From: Ruminococcus sp.
GTDB lineage: Bacteria > Bacillota > Clostridia > Oscillospirales > Ruminococcaceae
NCBI GenBank assembly: GCA_016290875.1
Contig: JAEEVL010000010.1
Coordinates: forward strand, 1-64,000
Length of the DNA stretch: 64,000 nucleotides
Direction: 5' to 3'
Position 1 is the first letter of the stretch. Each line of letters begins with the position of its first letter. The position numbers and the translations under genes are program-made. Below the pieces are notes generated by a model. That model was not told the origin of the DNA, did not search any database, and saw nothing but the letters and a program-made list of their open reading frames with translations. Below are positions 34,235 to 45,090 of the stretch, piece after piece.

Positions 34235-35887
34235 TTAATAATTGTCCGGAAGGTCGTTCTCGAGAAGAACTATTTTCTTCTTGTCCGTCTGATAAGACTG
34301 TACCTTCGCAAGAGCCTCATTCAGTCCGTCAGCTACAAATACCTTTTCCATATCGAAGCCTGCGTCCTTGATGCCGTTATATATCGGCACGGTCTGTGCC
34401 TTGCCGACGAGGACGATGTAGTCGCAAGCCTTAGCGGCTTCCTGACCGAACTCAAAGTTTAGCTCATCCTGCTTTGCGCCGAGCTCTACCATACCGGGAG
34501 TTACCAGTATACGGCAGGCATCAAACAGGCCGACGACATTCAGAGCCGCACGGCAGCCGCTCGGGTTGGAGTTGTAGGCATCGTCGATATATGTTACTCC
34601 GTTGCCCTTGTCGAGAAGCTGTAGTCTGTGAGGTACGGCCGCTATACGCTTTACCGGAAGCGCGAGCTTTTCAAGTGATATGCCCGTTCCGTGTGCATAT
34701 GCGATAGCACCGAGAACATTCTGTACATTATGCTCGCCGAGAAGCTTCATAGAATAGCGGCAGGTCTCGCCCGAGGGAGTAGTTACGGTAAACTCTGTTC
34801 CTCTGTCAGAAACCGATATTTCCGAAGCACGGTAGTCATTGCCTTCTGTAAGTCCGTAAAGGACTGCATTCTTATACTGCGGAGCCTTTGCACGGATAAG
34901 CTCATTGTCGCCGTTGAGGTATATCTTACCGCCGGCTGCCTGTACTGCGTCCGCAAGCTCGAACTTGGTGTTCACCACGTTCTCGATAGAGCGGAAGGTC
35001 TCAAGGTGCTGAGGTCCTACCGATGTGATGATACCGTCGTGAGGATGTGCAATATCGCAAAGTTCCTTTATCTCATGAACTCTTCTCGCGCCCATTTCAC
35101 AGATGAAATACTGGTGTGTGGGACGGAGGTCGCGGCGCACTGTGATAGTTACGCCCATAGGTGTATTGAAGCTCTCAGGTGTTTTGAGAGTCTCATACTG
35201 TGAACTGAGCAGCTCGCTCAGGTAGAATTTCATACTGGTCTTGCCATAGCTTCCGGTAATACCTACCTTGTGAAGCGAAGGCATATCAGCAAGCTTCTTC
35301 TTGGCATCGTTGATGTACCAGCGCTGGACTGATTTTTCAACAGGCTTGTTGATTAGATTTGAAAGTGGAACAAGTATCGGTGTGAGATAGAGTGCTGAAC
35401 CAACTATAATGAATGGCAGCACATTTGTGAATCTCCATGCGCCATCAAAGTCAACTCTTTTCGCTGAGAAGAACGCTCCGGTAAAAGCTGCCGCGATAAG
35501 TATGAAGAAGGTCGCCAGCATACGCTTTACACGGGCAGTATACACAAGCGGCTTCTTGAACTTCTTGCCGGGCTTGTTGGCAATGATAATGCCGATGTCC
35601 GCCATTATGAGGAAAATGGTCAGGACTGTCGCAGCCTTGTTCTTTCCTGAGTTGAGAACGTGCTTCTCAGAATCCCATATCAGTATGCGCTCTAAAGGAA
35701 GGAGCACAAGCTGTATCACCAGGAATATGATCAGGGGAATGTAGCGCTTAATGTTCTTTTTCATCCACCAGGAATGCTCCGGTGTCTTGTAGCCGTTCAG
35801 CTGGAGCATATGGAACTCTCTCAGCCCGGAAAAAATAATTGCGGCGAGCGAGACTGCCGCATATATACACCAAATGACTATACTCAT
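34235..35887 (-). CDS. Membrane-anchored MurF-like Mur ligase
   Basis: A 550-residue protein. Residues 1-190 hold about five membrane segments in place of the usual UDP-binding MurF N-terminal domain. A Mur ligase core follows, with P-loop GITGSYGKTSMK, the ESFNTPMG and FICEMGARR segments, and the C-terminal domain with DDAYNSNPSG. MurF adds D-Ala-D-Ala to UDP-MurNAc-tripeptide. Lack of the normal N-domain and the membrane anchor make the exact substrate uncertain. ddl downstream and a hydrolase upstream support a cell-wall role. ATG 35887 has AAGGAG upstream. Confidence 0.82.
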   Translation of the reverse strand: MSIVIWCIYAAVSLAAIIFSGLREFHMLQLNGYKTPEHSWWMKKNIKRYIPLIIFLVIQLVLLPLERILIWDSEKHVLNSGKNKAATVLTIFLIMADIGIIIANKPGKKFKKPLVYTARVKRMLATFFILIAAAFTGAFFSAKRVDFDGAWRFTNVLPFIIVGSALYLTPILVPLSNLINKPVEKSVQRWYINDAKKKLADMPSLHKVGITGSYGKTSMKFYLSELLSSQYETLKTPESFNTPMGVTITVRRDLRPTHQYFICEMGARRVHEIKELCDIAHPHDGIITSVGPQHLETFRSIENVVNTKFELADAVQAAGGKIYLNGDNELIRAKAPQYKNAVLYGLTEGNDYRASEISVSDRGTEFTVTTPSGETCRYSMKLLGEHNVQNVLGAIAYAHGTGISLEKLALPVKRIAAVPHRLQLLDKGNGVTYIDDAYNSNPSGCRAALNVVGLFDACRILVTPGMVELGAKQDELNFEFGQEAAKACDYIVLVGKAQTVPIYNGIKDAGFDMEKVFVADGLNEALAKVQSYQTDKKKIVLLENDLPDNY

Positions 35888-35961
35888 CAAAAGTCTCCTT
35901 GCTTTTATTATCTATCTGAAAAATCATGCAGGGAACGGTGTCCCCGATATAGTTGCTATGC

Positions 35962-36741
35962 TTAATCTTCTATTTTCAGGAACGAGCACATTACACGGTT
36001 GAATGTGAACTGCTGTTCCAAGAAGGAATAGTGTCCGGCATTCTCGAGCTTTACCAGACCTGCGTCGGGTATGAGCTTCTCCATCTTTTCACCGTCAGAA
36101 AGCGGTGTGGCTGTGTCGTTCACGCCCCATATGAGCAGTGTGGGACACTTTATCAGGTGAAGATACGGCTCTAAGTCCTCATTTACGACCTTGACCATTA
36201 CCTGTCTCATAAGCGGTGAAGCCGCAGCATAGTCGGCGCTTCCCATTTTCTTGCGGAAGTTCTCGAGCGCGTCGGGAGCTATCTTCTGCATCAACTTTGT
36301 GGAAAGGAACGCCTTTCCGAGCTTGTAATAGCGTGTGCGCCAGCTTTTCTTGTTAGACTTTGGCGGCATTATGCCTGCGCTGTCAACAAGTATCACCTTT
36401 GTTACCTCAAACGGCAGGTTTTCCCTTGCGTGCATCCTTATTATAACTCTTCCGCCGAAGGAGTGTCCGAGGAGCATTACCTGCTTTGTATCGTAATCCT
36501 TCAGGAAGTCAATGACGAACTGGACATAGTCGTCCACACACCAGGCCGAAGGCGGTTCTTCACTCTCGCCGAAGCCAGGCATATCCATCGCCACGACAGT
36601 ATATTTGCGTGAGAGCAGTTCAATTAGGTTTGCAAAGAGCTTGATATTGCTGCCCCATCCATGCAGGAGCACTATGAGATCACCGCTGCCCTTCTGTTCA
36701 TAATTGATACTGATCCCGTTTACAGTTTTTCTCAATTTCAT
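35962..36741 (-). CDS. Alpha/beta-fold hydrolase
   Basis: A 259-residue serine hydrolase. It has the oxyanion segment LLHGWGSN, nucleophile elbow GHSFGG, the acid region LIWGVNDTATPL and the C-terminal catalytic His in NAGHYSFLE. The fold and triad are complete; the substrate is unknown. It is first in the run with the MurF-like ligase and ddl, which suggests an envelope-related ester or amide substrate. ATG 36741 follows CTGGAGAT; the upstream extension is rejected. Confidence 0.85.
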   Translation of the reverse strand: MKLRKTVNGISINYEQKGSGDLIVLLHGWGSNIKLFANLIELLSRKYTVVAMDMPGFGESEEPPSAWCVDDYVQFVIDFLKDYDTKQVMLLGHSFGGRVIIRMHARENLPFEVTKVILVDSAGIMPPKSNKKSWRTRYYKLGKAFLSTKLMQKIAPDALENFRKKMGSADYAAASPLMRQVMVKVVNEDLEPYLHLIKCPTLLIWGVNDTATPLSDGEKMEKLIPDAGLVKLENAGHYSFLEQQFTFNRVMCSFLKIED

Positions 36742-36923
36742 TATCTCCAGTTGTTTATTTGTATCAGAGCATATCCGTCTGCGGATACATATACACATTT
36801 TATTATATCACGCCTGCAAATCAATGTCAATCGCAAATAGCTGTGAAAAATCCGTGCTTTTCAACAAAATTATGCACCTGTGCGCTTTTATAGAACTTTA
36901 GATGTCATTGTTTACTGTTATCC

Positions 36924-36952
36924 TTGACTTTAACAAATGTTTATTGTATAAT
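36924..36952 (+). promoter_or_regulatory. Promoter of the FHA-PP2C operon
   Basis: TTGACT, 17 bp, TATAAT, 37 nt before the FHA gene. Confidence 0.8.
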
Positions 36953-36988
36953 TATAAATAAGAATATATCTACGCAAGGAGCGATAGT

Positions 36989-38473
36989 ATGGCAAAGTTC
37001 AAAGTGCTTGAAAAGCAGGGACAGATCGGCATCCGCTGCAAACTCACCGGCAACGAACAGATCAACAGCGGCGAGGTCCTCTTCTTTTCACAGAATTTCA
37101 TAAAGGGCTTTATGCAGCCCACTGTTGAGGACGCAGGAAAACTCATTTTCATCGGGGCACAGGGAGTTCCGCTTTCTCGTTTTCTAAAACAGGTCATCAC
37201 AAAGGAACAGTTTTTCCCGATAGTTGCACAGGTTATAGAGATATACAAGTCTGCAGTAAACCGCAATCTTCCTCTCCAGAACGTCGTGCTCTCACCTGAT
37301 TTTATAGTTATAAACCCGAATACAGGTGAAATGTCCTTTGTTTATGCTGTTATAAATACTCCTCAGCCTATGAATGACGGCTATACTTCATGTATGAACC
37401 GTATCGCTTCAATGGCTCATTTTGCTACTCAGGAGGATTTCAATGCTGTAGGAAACTTCCTTAATTTCATAAACAGCCTCGGTACCTTCTCTGTTCCGGA
37501 TATGGAGAACTATATAACAAAGGCCGCTCCGATCACTTACAATATCGTAATGCGTCAGCCGTTCAATCCCCCTGCACCGGCAGCTCCTGCTGCACCCGTA
37601 CAGGAAACAGCACAGCCTGCGCCTGTTCAGGAAGCACCTCAGTCAGAGCCTGTCAGCGAGGAAGTTAAACCTGCTGAACAAAATGAAGCTCCTGTATCGC
37701 AGCCTGCACAGGAAACAGTTTCCGAAACAGCTCCGGTACAGGAAGAAAAGAAGCCGGATCCAGTTCAGGAATCACCCGCAGCTGAGCCTGTGAAGGAAGA
37801 AGCTGCACCCGAAGCTGCTCCTGCTGCTGAGGAAGTCAAGGCTGAACCTGCTAAGGAAGAGGAAAAGCCTGCAGAACAGCCCGCTCCGGTAAATCCGGCT
37901 ATCCGTACTGCTCCCGTTATCGCTCCGCCTGTTATCCACGCTGACGAAGTCAAGGTACAGGAAGTGAAGGCTCCGGAAGCTCCTGCTGAACCCGAAGTTA
38001 AACAGCCTGAGCCTGCCGAAGAACCCAAACAGGCAGAACCGGAAGTTAAAAAGCAGGAACCCGTTCAGGAACCCACTAAGCCTGAAACTGCAAAGGAAGA
38101 AGTTAAAACCGAAGCTGCTCCCGCTGCTGAAGAAGCTAAGTCTGAGCCTGTCAAGGAAGAGAGCAAGCCGGCTGAACAGTCTGCCCCCAAGCTCGTACGC
38201 CGCTCCAACGGTGAGACTGTCGTTCTCAGCAAGCCTGTATTCAAACTCGGCAAGGAACGTGCAAAGGTCGATTTCTGCGTAACAGGCAACAAGACTGTAA
38301 GCCGTGTTCACGCAACTATATATGTACGCAACGGAGAATGCTTCGTACAGGATAACAATTCTACCAACAGAACATTCATCAACGGCGAACCTGTCGCTGT
38401 TCAAACAGAGATAAAGCTCAACAAGGGTGACGTTCTCAAGCTCTCAAATGAGGAATTCGATTTTATCGGCTGA
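36989..38473 (+). CDS. FHA-domain protein with a Pro/Glu/Ala-rich linker
   Basis: A 494-residue cytoplasmic protein. Residues 1-190 form a domain like the DUF6382 module often joined to FHA. Residues 190-400 are a low-complexity repeat of Pro, Glu, Ala, Val and Lys. Residues 404-494 are an FHA domain with the phosphothreonine-binding residues SRVH and NSTNRTFING. FHA domains bind phosphothreonine peptides. The next gene encodes a PP2C phosphatase, so the pair probably reads and removes the same phosphorylation. No Ser/Thr kinase is in the window. The start is ATG 36989 after AAGGAG. Confidence 0.88.
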   Translation: MAKFKVLEKQGQIGIRCKLTGNEQINSGEVLFFSQNFIKGFMQPTVEDAGKLIFIGAQGVPLSRFLKQVITKEQFFPIVAQVIEIYKSAVNRNLPLQNVVLSPDFIVINPNTGEMSFVYAVINTPQPMNDGYTSCMNRIASMAHFATQEDFNAVGNFLNFINSLGTFSVPDMENYITKAAPITYNIVMRQPFNPPAPAAPAAPVQETAQPAPVQEAPQSEPVSEEVKPAEQNEAPVSQPAQETVSETAPVQEEKKPDPVQESPAAEPVKEEAAPEAAPAAEEVKAEPAKEEEKPAEQPAPVNPAIRTAPVIAPPVIHADEVKVQEVKAPEAPAEPEVKQPEPAEEPKQAEPEVKKQEPVQEPTKPETAKEEVKTEAAPAAEEAKSEPVKEESKPAEQSAPKLVRRSNGETVVLSKPVFKLGKERAKVDFCVTGNKTVSRVHATIYVRNGECFVQDNNSTNRTFINGEPVAVQTEIKLNKGDVLKLSNEEFDFIG

Positions 38474-38507
38474 TAACTGTATATCTGCCGGGAAAGGAAG
38501 TGAGTCT

Positions 38508-39275
38508 ATGGAATATATCGTTGCTGCCGACACCGACATCGGTAACACGAAGAAGGTCAATCAGGACAGTCTCTGCGTAAAGACTGCTGACACGCCCAAG
38601 GGTAAAGTTGCCCTGATTATGGTCTGCGACGGTATGGGAGGACTGTCCAGAGGAGAACTCGCAAGCGCTGAAGTAGTGCGAAGCTTCTCGGAGTGGTTTG
38701 AATATGGACTCGCAGACGAACTCAAGAACTGGAGTTGGGACAGGATCGCTGAGATCACAGCACGCCGTCTCAGATTCCTCAACGATACGATGATAACATA
38801 TGGTATCCGCAACGACATAAAGCTCGGTACTACCGCAACAGGTATGCTGGTCGTGAATTCACAGTACATGAGCTTCCATGTCGGCGATACACGTCTCTAT
38901 AAGATAGGTGAGGAGCTCACTCAGATAACCGAGGATCACACCTATGTCAATCTCGAAATGAAGCGCGGCAATATGACTGCCGAGGAAGCTTCAAAGGATA
39001 AGCGCCGAAACGCTCTCGTTCAGTGCGTAGGCGTTACAGGAGGAGTTTCTCCCGAGATCAAGTTCGGCAACATCGAAGAAGATGTTAACTACTTCATATG
39101 TTCCGACGGTATGCGCCACGTCGTTACCGACGAGGAAATACTGGATATACTTTCACCAAGGCTCATAACGACCAAATCCTCAATGGAAGCGCGTCTGCGC
39201 GAGCTTATCGAGCTGGTCAAGCTGAGAGACGAGAAAGACAACATCTCCGGTGCGGTATTCCGCGCTGAAATATGA
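38508..39275 (+). CDS. PP2C-family Ser/Thr protein phosphatase
   Basis: A 255-residue metal-dependent phosphatase. It has the conserved acidic motifs NTKKVNQDSL, VCDGMGG, VGDTRLY, SDGMRH and EKDNISG, which bind the two metals. It removes phosphate from Ser/Thr, presumably on targets recognised by the FHA protein encoded 34 nt upstream. ATG 38508 has GGAAAGGAAG upstream; the longer reading overlapping the FHA gene is rejected. Confidence 0.92.
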   Translation: MEYIVAADTDIGNTKKVNQDSLCVKTADTPKGKVALIMVCDGMGGLSRGELASAEVVRSFSEWFEYGLADELKNWSWDRIAEITARRLRFLNDTMITYGIRNDIKLGTTATGMLVVNSQYMSFHVGDTRLYKIGEELTQITEDHTYVNLEMKRGNMTAEEASKDKRRNALVQCVGVTGGVSPEIKFGNIEEDVNYFICSDGMRHVVTDEEILDILSPRLITTKSSMEARLRELIELVKLRDEKDNISGAVFRAEI

Positions 39276-39296
39276 TTCAGGAAGGGCGTGATACCG

Positions 39297-39584
39297 TTGA
39301 CAGCAAATGAATGGAAGATCGTAATAGCTGCGGTCGTAGTTTTTGTGATCGTAAACATTATAATGTGGACTCTGATAATCAAAGCCAAAAAGAATTCAAA
39401 TGCTGATAAAGGCGGTCCGTCCACAGAAGGTCTGCCCGAAAGCATAAAGACTTCGTCCAAAAAGAAAACAGCAGCTCCCGATCCGAGTGAATTCAGCATT
39501 CCTGTTGACCGCAAGCCGCCGGAGGATTTCAAGCTGATAGACAATATCGTCATTGTACACACAGATGAACGTATAAACAAATAA
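39297..39584 (+). CDS. Small single-pass membrane protein in the FHA-PP2C operon
   Basis: A 95-residue protein with one membrane helix (about residues 5-29) and a ~65-residue Lys/Ser/Pro-rich cytoplasmic tail. TTG 39297 is preferred because AGGAAGGG is 10 nt upstream; the in-frame GTG 39288 is only 1 nt from it. It follows the phosphatase gene by about 20 nt and precedes a terminator. It might be a membrane anchor or substrate of the pathway (inference). Confidence 0.65.
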   Translation: MTANEWKIVIAAVVVFVIVNIIMWTLIIKAKKNSNADKGGPSTEGLPESIKTSSKKKTAAPDPSEFSIPVDRKPPEDFKLIDNIVIVHTDERINK

Positions 39585-39606
39585 GGACTCCATATGGAGT
39601 CCTTCT
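39583..39606 (+). terminator. Terminator of the FHA-PP2C operon
   Basis: AAGGACTCC, ATAT, GGAGTCCTT, followed by CTCATTT. Confidence 0.8.
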
Positions 39607-39697
39607 CATTTATCGGAATAGTAAATCATTAAAGGCTGTTCTCACTTTCGGAATTGTGAGGCTCTGAAATCCCTGTGTTGATTGAAACAGCTTTATA

Positions 39698-39724
39698 AAA
39701 AAGGACTCCTTGCGGAGTCCTTTA
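39698..39724 (-). terminator. Terminator of secDF
   Basis: AAAGGACTCC, TTGC, GGAGTCCTTT, just beyond the secF stop codon. On the minus strand it is followed by TTTTATAAAG. Confidence 0.85.
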
Positions 39725-39728
39725 ATTA

Positions 39729-40697
39729 TTACTTAGCAGCAGCTGCTTTCTTTGCTTCTCTTGACTTTAACCATGACCATGTTACAGGTGCAACAAAGAG
39801 TGAGGTGTAAGTACCGGAGATAAGTCCTGCCATAAGCGGAACTGAGAAGCTGAGAAGTGAATCATAGCCCTTTACCATAACTACTATTGTGATGATGAGC
39901 ATCGTTGAGATAGTTGTGATAGATGTTCTGATAGAACGTGTAAGGGACTGTGAACAGCCTGTGTTGATAAGCTCATTGAGTGAAGCCTTCGGCATAAGCT
40001 TGCGGTTCTCTCTGATTCTGTCGTAAATAACGATAGTGTTGTTGATAGAGTAACCGAGGATAGTCAGGATAACTGCAACAGTGTTTGCACTGAACTCAAA
40101 TCCGAAGATAAAGGATACAGCCATTGCAACAACGAGGTCGTTAACGAGTGCGAATACTGAACACATACCTGCAGACCAACCGCCGATGTTTCTGAATCTT
40201 ACTGCAATGTAGAGAATGATAACTACAGCTGCAAAGATAACAGCGATAACGCACTTGAGGAGGAACTCGTTACCTGTTGTTGAAGTAACGTTTACTGCCT
40301 CGGCATCCTTGAGGTTGTTGTCAGCAAACTTCTCCTTGAGAGCGTTTGTGAGTTCAGCCTGCTTGTCAGCATCAAAGTCGCCTGTTGTCATTGAGATAGT
40401 GAACTGTGAATCACCTGTGTTTATATCCTTACCTGTACGTACAGTAAGATTTTCGCCTGTTATTGTTTCAGCAAGGCTCTTCACATCGCCTGTACTGAGG
40501 TCACCCTCGTAGGAGTAAGTGAGCATCGTACCGCCTTTGAATTCGATAGAACGGTTATCACCGCGGATGATGATACCAACGATGAGTGCAACGAATACCA
40601 CGATGCAGATAACGAGTATCATTTTCTTCTTTCCGCAGAAGTTGTATACCTTGCCCTTGTAAGCAGGAGCTTCGGGTGCTTTTTTCTTAGTACTCAC
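39729..40697 (-). CDS. secF: Protein translocase subunit SecF
   Basis: A 322-residue RND-family membrane protein with six predicted helices and one periplasmic-type loop. It works with SecD to drive late steps of Sec export using the ion gradient. Family segments include IIRGDNRSIEFKGGTML, GYSINNTIVIYDRIRENR and LSFSVPLMAGLISGTYTSLF. The GTG start at 40697 overlaps the secD stop (GTGA) and has GGAGGTGAT upstream, so translation is coupled. Confidence 0.95.
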   Translation of the reverse strand: MSTKKKAPEAPAYKGKVYNFCGKKKMILVICIVVFVALIVGIIIRGDNRSIEFKGGTMLTYSYEGDLSTGDVKSLAETITGENLTVRTGKDINTGDSQFTISMTTGDFDADKQAELTNALKEKFADNNLKDAEAVNVTSTTGNEFLLKCVIAVIFAAVVIILYIAVRFRNIGGWSAGMCSVFALVNDLVVAMAVSFIFGFEFSANTVAVILTILGYSINNTIVIYDRIRENRKLMPKASLNELINTGCSQSLTRSIRTSITTISTMLIITIVVMVKGYDSLLSFSVPLMAGLISGTYTSLFVAPVTWSWLKSREAKKAAAAK

Positions 40698-42106
40698 TTG
40701 ACATCACCTCCGTAAAGCTTTCTGTTTCTGAAGCACTTGAACTTGGAGAGTGAAGTCACCATAATTCTTGATGCGAACACGCCCATGATGAAGTTAAGGA
40801 TAACACCTGCGAGGAGCGTGAAACCGAAGGAGTAAACAAATCCCTCAGCAGTTGCACCGAATGCAAAGAAGATAGTCTTATTGAGGATATTGGAGAAGAA
40901 GCTTGTAGGTACGCCGAATGCGCCCATGAGGATAACGGCGATGAACACGTTTGTGATGTTACCGTCGAGGATAGCGGAGAATGCTCTCTTGTATGCTATC
41001 TTGATAGCGGAATCAAGAGACTTTCCTGTCCTGAGCTCTTCCTTGATACGCTCGCCTGTGATGATATTTGCGTCAACGCCCATACCAACAGCGAGAATGA
41101 TACCCGCAATACCGGGGATAGTAAGTGTGGAACCGTGCATAAAGCCGAACCAGCCTGTGATAGCAGCGATACTTCCTGCTACCTGACCGATAAGAGCGAT
41201 AACTGCTACGAAACCGGGAAGTCTGTAAAGAACTATCATATATACTGCGATAAGCGCAAATGCGATAGCTGCAGCAAGAAGGATAGCGTCAAGTGAACCT
41301 TCACCCATTGTAGGTGAGATAGTATTTGTGCTTACTGTAACAAGCTTGAAAGGCAGCGCACCGCCGTTGATCTGATCTGCAAGCTTCTTAGCTGAATCAC
41401 CGTCGAAGTTACCTGTGATAACAGCCTCATCATTAGTGATAGCCTCATCTACTGAAGGGGCAGAGATCATGTAATCGTCCATCCAGATAGAGATTGGAGT
41501 CTGTGTGCCGGCAAGCTCTGCAGTTGCACTTGAGAACTTACTTATACCTGATTTATTGAGCTTGAGCACAACCTGCCATTCAAGCTCTGAGTTTTCGCTC
41601 TTTCTTTGATAAGCGGTATCAGCATAATCTATATCTGAACCCTCGAGAACGATCTCGCCTGAAGGATGCTTGTTGCCCTCTTCGTCCTCTGTGGTATCTG
41701 TACCCTTGCGGAAGGTGAGCTGAGCCATATCGCCAAGCTCCTTTACAGCTGCCTTAGGATCAAAATTGCTCTCGCCAGCCTGCCAGGGGAAACGTACAAT
41801 GATTCTGTTGCTCTTATTATCGCTGTAAACCTCGTTATCAGTTATACCAAGGTTAGCAAGTCTTGTCTTGATGATCTCAGATGCAGCATCAAGCTGAGAC
41901 TCACTTGCGTCATAACCGTCAGCCGGCTCGAAGGTAGCGTCAACGCCGCCCTTGATGTCGATACCGAGACGAATATCATCAACACCCTTGATATAGGTCT
42001 TTGTCTTGTCAGCGTAGGACTTGTCGAGACCTACGACCGACGAGAAAGTGAACAGTACGATAAAAGCAACGACAATGAAGAAAGTTGATTTTCCGATCTT
42101 TTTCAC
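40694..42106 (-). CDS. secD: Protein translocase subunit SecD
   Basis: A 470-residue partner of SecF. It has the N-terminal helix, the RLGIDIKGGVDATFEP motif of SecD, a large extracellular P1 region (about 55-260) and five C-terminal helices with IPGIAGIILAVGMGVDANI. GTG 42106 is chosen over TTG 42112 because AGGAGG lies 8 nt before the GTG but only 2 nt before the TTG. SecD and SecF are separate here, not fused. Confidence 0.95.
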   Translation of the reverse strand: MKKIGKSTFFIVVAFIVLFTFSSVVGLDKSYADKTKTYIKGVDDIRLGIDIKGGVDATFEPADGYDASESQLDAASEIIKTRLANLGITDNEVYSDNKSNRIIVRFPWQAGESNFDPKAAVKELGDMAQLTFRKGTDTTEDEEGNKHPSGEIVLEGSDIDYADTAYQRKSENSELEWQVVLKLNKSGISKFSSATAELAGTQTPISIWMDDYMISAPSVDEAITNDEAVITGNFDGDSAKKLADQINGGALPFKLVTVSTNTISPTMGEGSLDAILLAAAIAFALIAVYMIVLYRLPGFVAVIALIGQVAGSIAAITGWFGFMHGSTLTIPGIAGIILAVGMGVDANIITGERIKEELRTGKSLDSAIKIAYKRAFSAILDGNITNVFIAVILMGAFGVPTSFFSNILNKTIFFAFGATAEGFVYSFGFTLLAGVILNFIMGVFASRIMVTSLSKFKCFRNRKLYGGDVK

Positions 42107-42152
42107 GGTCAATGCCTCCTAATTTTTTTGTGTCTATTCGACAATTATAAAT

Positions 42153-42181
42153 ATTGTACTATAATTTTGGTCAAAAGTCAA
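42153..42181 (-). promoter_or_regulatory. Promoter of secDF
   Basis: On the minus strand: TTGACT, 17 bp, TACAAT, about 45 nt before the secD start. Confidence 0.75.
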
Positions 42182-42271
42182 GCACATCACAACAAAACCT
42201 CAACTTTTCAAAACTATGCACAAATTTCCAAAGCTATATTAGTGCATAGTTCATAGTTAGGCTGAAAGGTT

Positions 42272-42682
42272 TTATTTGAAGTGCTTCTGTGAGATCTTCA
42301 GACGGTTCATAGCACGGTTAAGAGCAGCCTGAGTCTGGTAATACTCCTTGATGCTCTGCTTCTGACGCATTTTCTCTTCTGCGCGCTGGCGTGCTTCTTC
42401 CGCACGCTTTATATCAATCTCCTCGGGGAGCTCACAGTTGTCCGCAAGGATTATCGCCTGATCCGGCATAACCTGTATAAATCCTCCGGATATAGCGCCA
42501 TAATGCCATTTACCGTCCACCATGTATTTAAGTTCTCCGGTGGGCAGAGTCGTAACGACAGGCTCGTGACCTGCCATTATACCGACAAGTCCGTCGATAG
42601 CCGTTATAACAAGATGTTCGCAGTCGCCCTGATAGAATATACGGTCAGTTGCGATTATCTCGAGATGAAAGGTCTTAGCCAT
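42272..42682 (-). CDS. atpC: F1Fo ATP synthase epsilon subunit
   Basis: A 136-residue central-stalk subunit with an N-terminal beta-sandwich (GLVGIMAGHEPVVTTL, GGFIQVMPDQAIILAD) and a C-terminal two-helix part that regulates ATP hydrolysis. It is the last gene of the atp operon, 13 nt after atpD. No clear terminator is seen downstream. Confidence 0.94.
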   Translation of the reverse strand: MAKTFHLEIIATDRIFYQGDCEHLVITAIDGLVGIMAGHEPVVTTLPTGELKYMVDGKWHYGAISGGFIQVMPDQAIILADNCELPEEIDIKRAEEARQRAEEKMRQKQSIKEYYQTQAALNRAMNRLKISQKHFK

Positions 42683-42695
42683 ATCGCTCCTCCTC

Positions 42696-44105
<1,410 letters not shown>

Positions 44106-44168
44106 TCAGCGCGGGACGCCGAAAACGCCGTCCCTGCAATTATGGATTATACATTATGATTTCCAAGC

Positions 44169-45077
44169 TCACTCGCCCAGGCTCGCAGCACCGCCGCACA
44201 CCTCGGTAATCTCCTGGGTGATAGCCGCCTGACGGGCACGGTTATACATCAGCGAGAGGTCCTTTATCATATCCTTGGCACTTGTTGTAGCCGCGTCCAT
44301 AGCGGTCATACGCGCCTGCTGTTCCGAGCAGAAAGCCTCTACCATAGCACCGTATATGAGTCCCTTCGCGTAGTTCGGGATAAGATCAGCCATAACTACC
44401 TCCGGAGACGGCAGGAATGAAGCCTTGGGCAGCTTTTTCAGCGTACCGTCGGCTGCAATTCCGACGTGCTTGCGGACGAACGGGAGCAGCTGTACTTTCT
44501 TTACCTCGAATTTTGCGGAATTTATCATATCCGTGTATATCAGGCTCACCTCATCGAGCTCCTTGTTCTCAAACTTGTCGAGAACAAGCTGTGCTATCTC
44601 CATAGCACGGTAGAGAGTCGGATTCTGCGTGGTATAAAGGAATTCGCTGTCAACAGAAGCCTTCTTTGCAGAACGCTGACGGTTCTGGAAGTACATTCTG
44701 CCAACCTGTCCCAGTACGAAAAGCTGTACATTGTCGAGGTCGGGAAGTGAGCTGAGCTCGTTCTCGGTGAACCTCAGAACATTGTGGTTATAGCTTCCGC
44801 AGAGACCTTTATCAGCCGTAATGACGATATATCCGCGCTTTCTCTTATCCTCCGGGATACCCTCACGTCTGTCGAAATAGAGCTGACGGGTATGCGGAGT
44901 ATGCTCGAGGATACTTTCGATAGTTGTCTGAAGCTTGTAGAAATACGGCTCGGTGTCCTCGAGGGATTTTCTTGCCTTCTTGAGCTTCGACGACGACATA
45001 AGGTACATCGCATTGGTTATCTTGAGTATCTGTTTTATACTGGAAATACGCTCGCGTATCTCTCTGATATTAGCCAT
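44169..45077 (-). CDS. atpG: F1Fo ATP synthase gamma subunit
   Basis: A 302-residue rotor-shaft subunit with the two terminal coiled-coil helices (REIRERISSIKQILKITNAM and SLMYNRARQAAITQEITEV) and the central Rossmann-like part with TADKGLCGSYNHN. It is encoded 13 nt after the delta-alpha fusion gene. Confidence 0.96.
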   Translation of the reverse strand: MANIREIRERISSIKQILKITNAMYLMSSSKLKKARKSLEDTEPYFYKLQTTIESILEHTPHTRQLYFDRREGIPEDKRKRGYIVITADKGLCGSYNHNVLRFTENELSSLPDLDNVQLFVLGQVGRMYFQNRQRSAKKASVDSEFLYTTQNPTLYRAMEIAQLVLDKFENKELDEVSLIYTDMINSAKFEVKKVQLLPFVRKHVGIAADGTLKKLPKASFLPSPEVVMADLIPNYAKGLIYGAMVEAFCSEQQARMTAMDAATTSAKDMIKDLSLMYNRARQAAITQEITEVCGGAASLGE

Positions 45078-45090
45078 AGCGTTTCACCGC

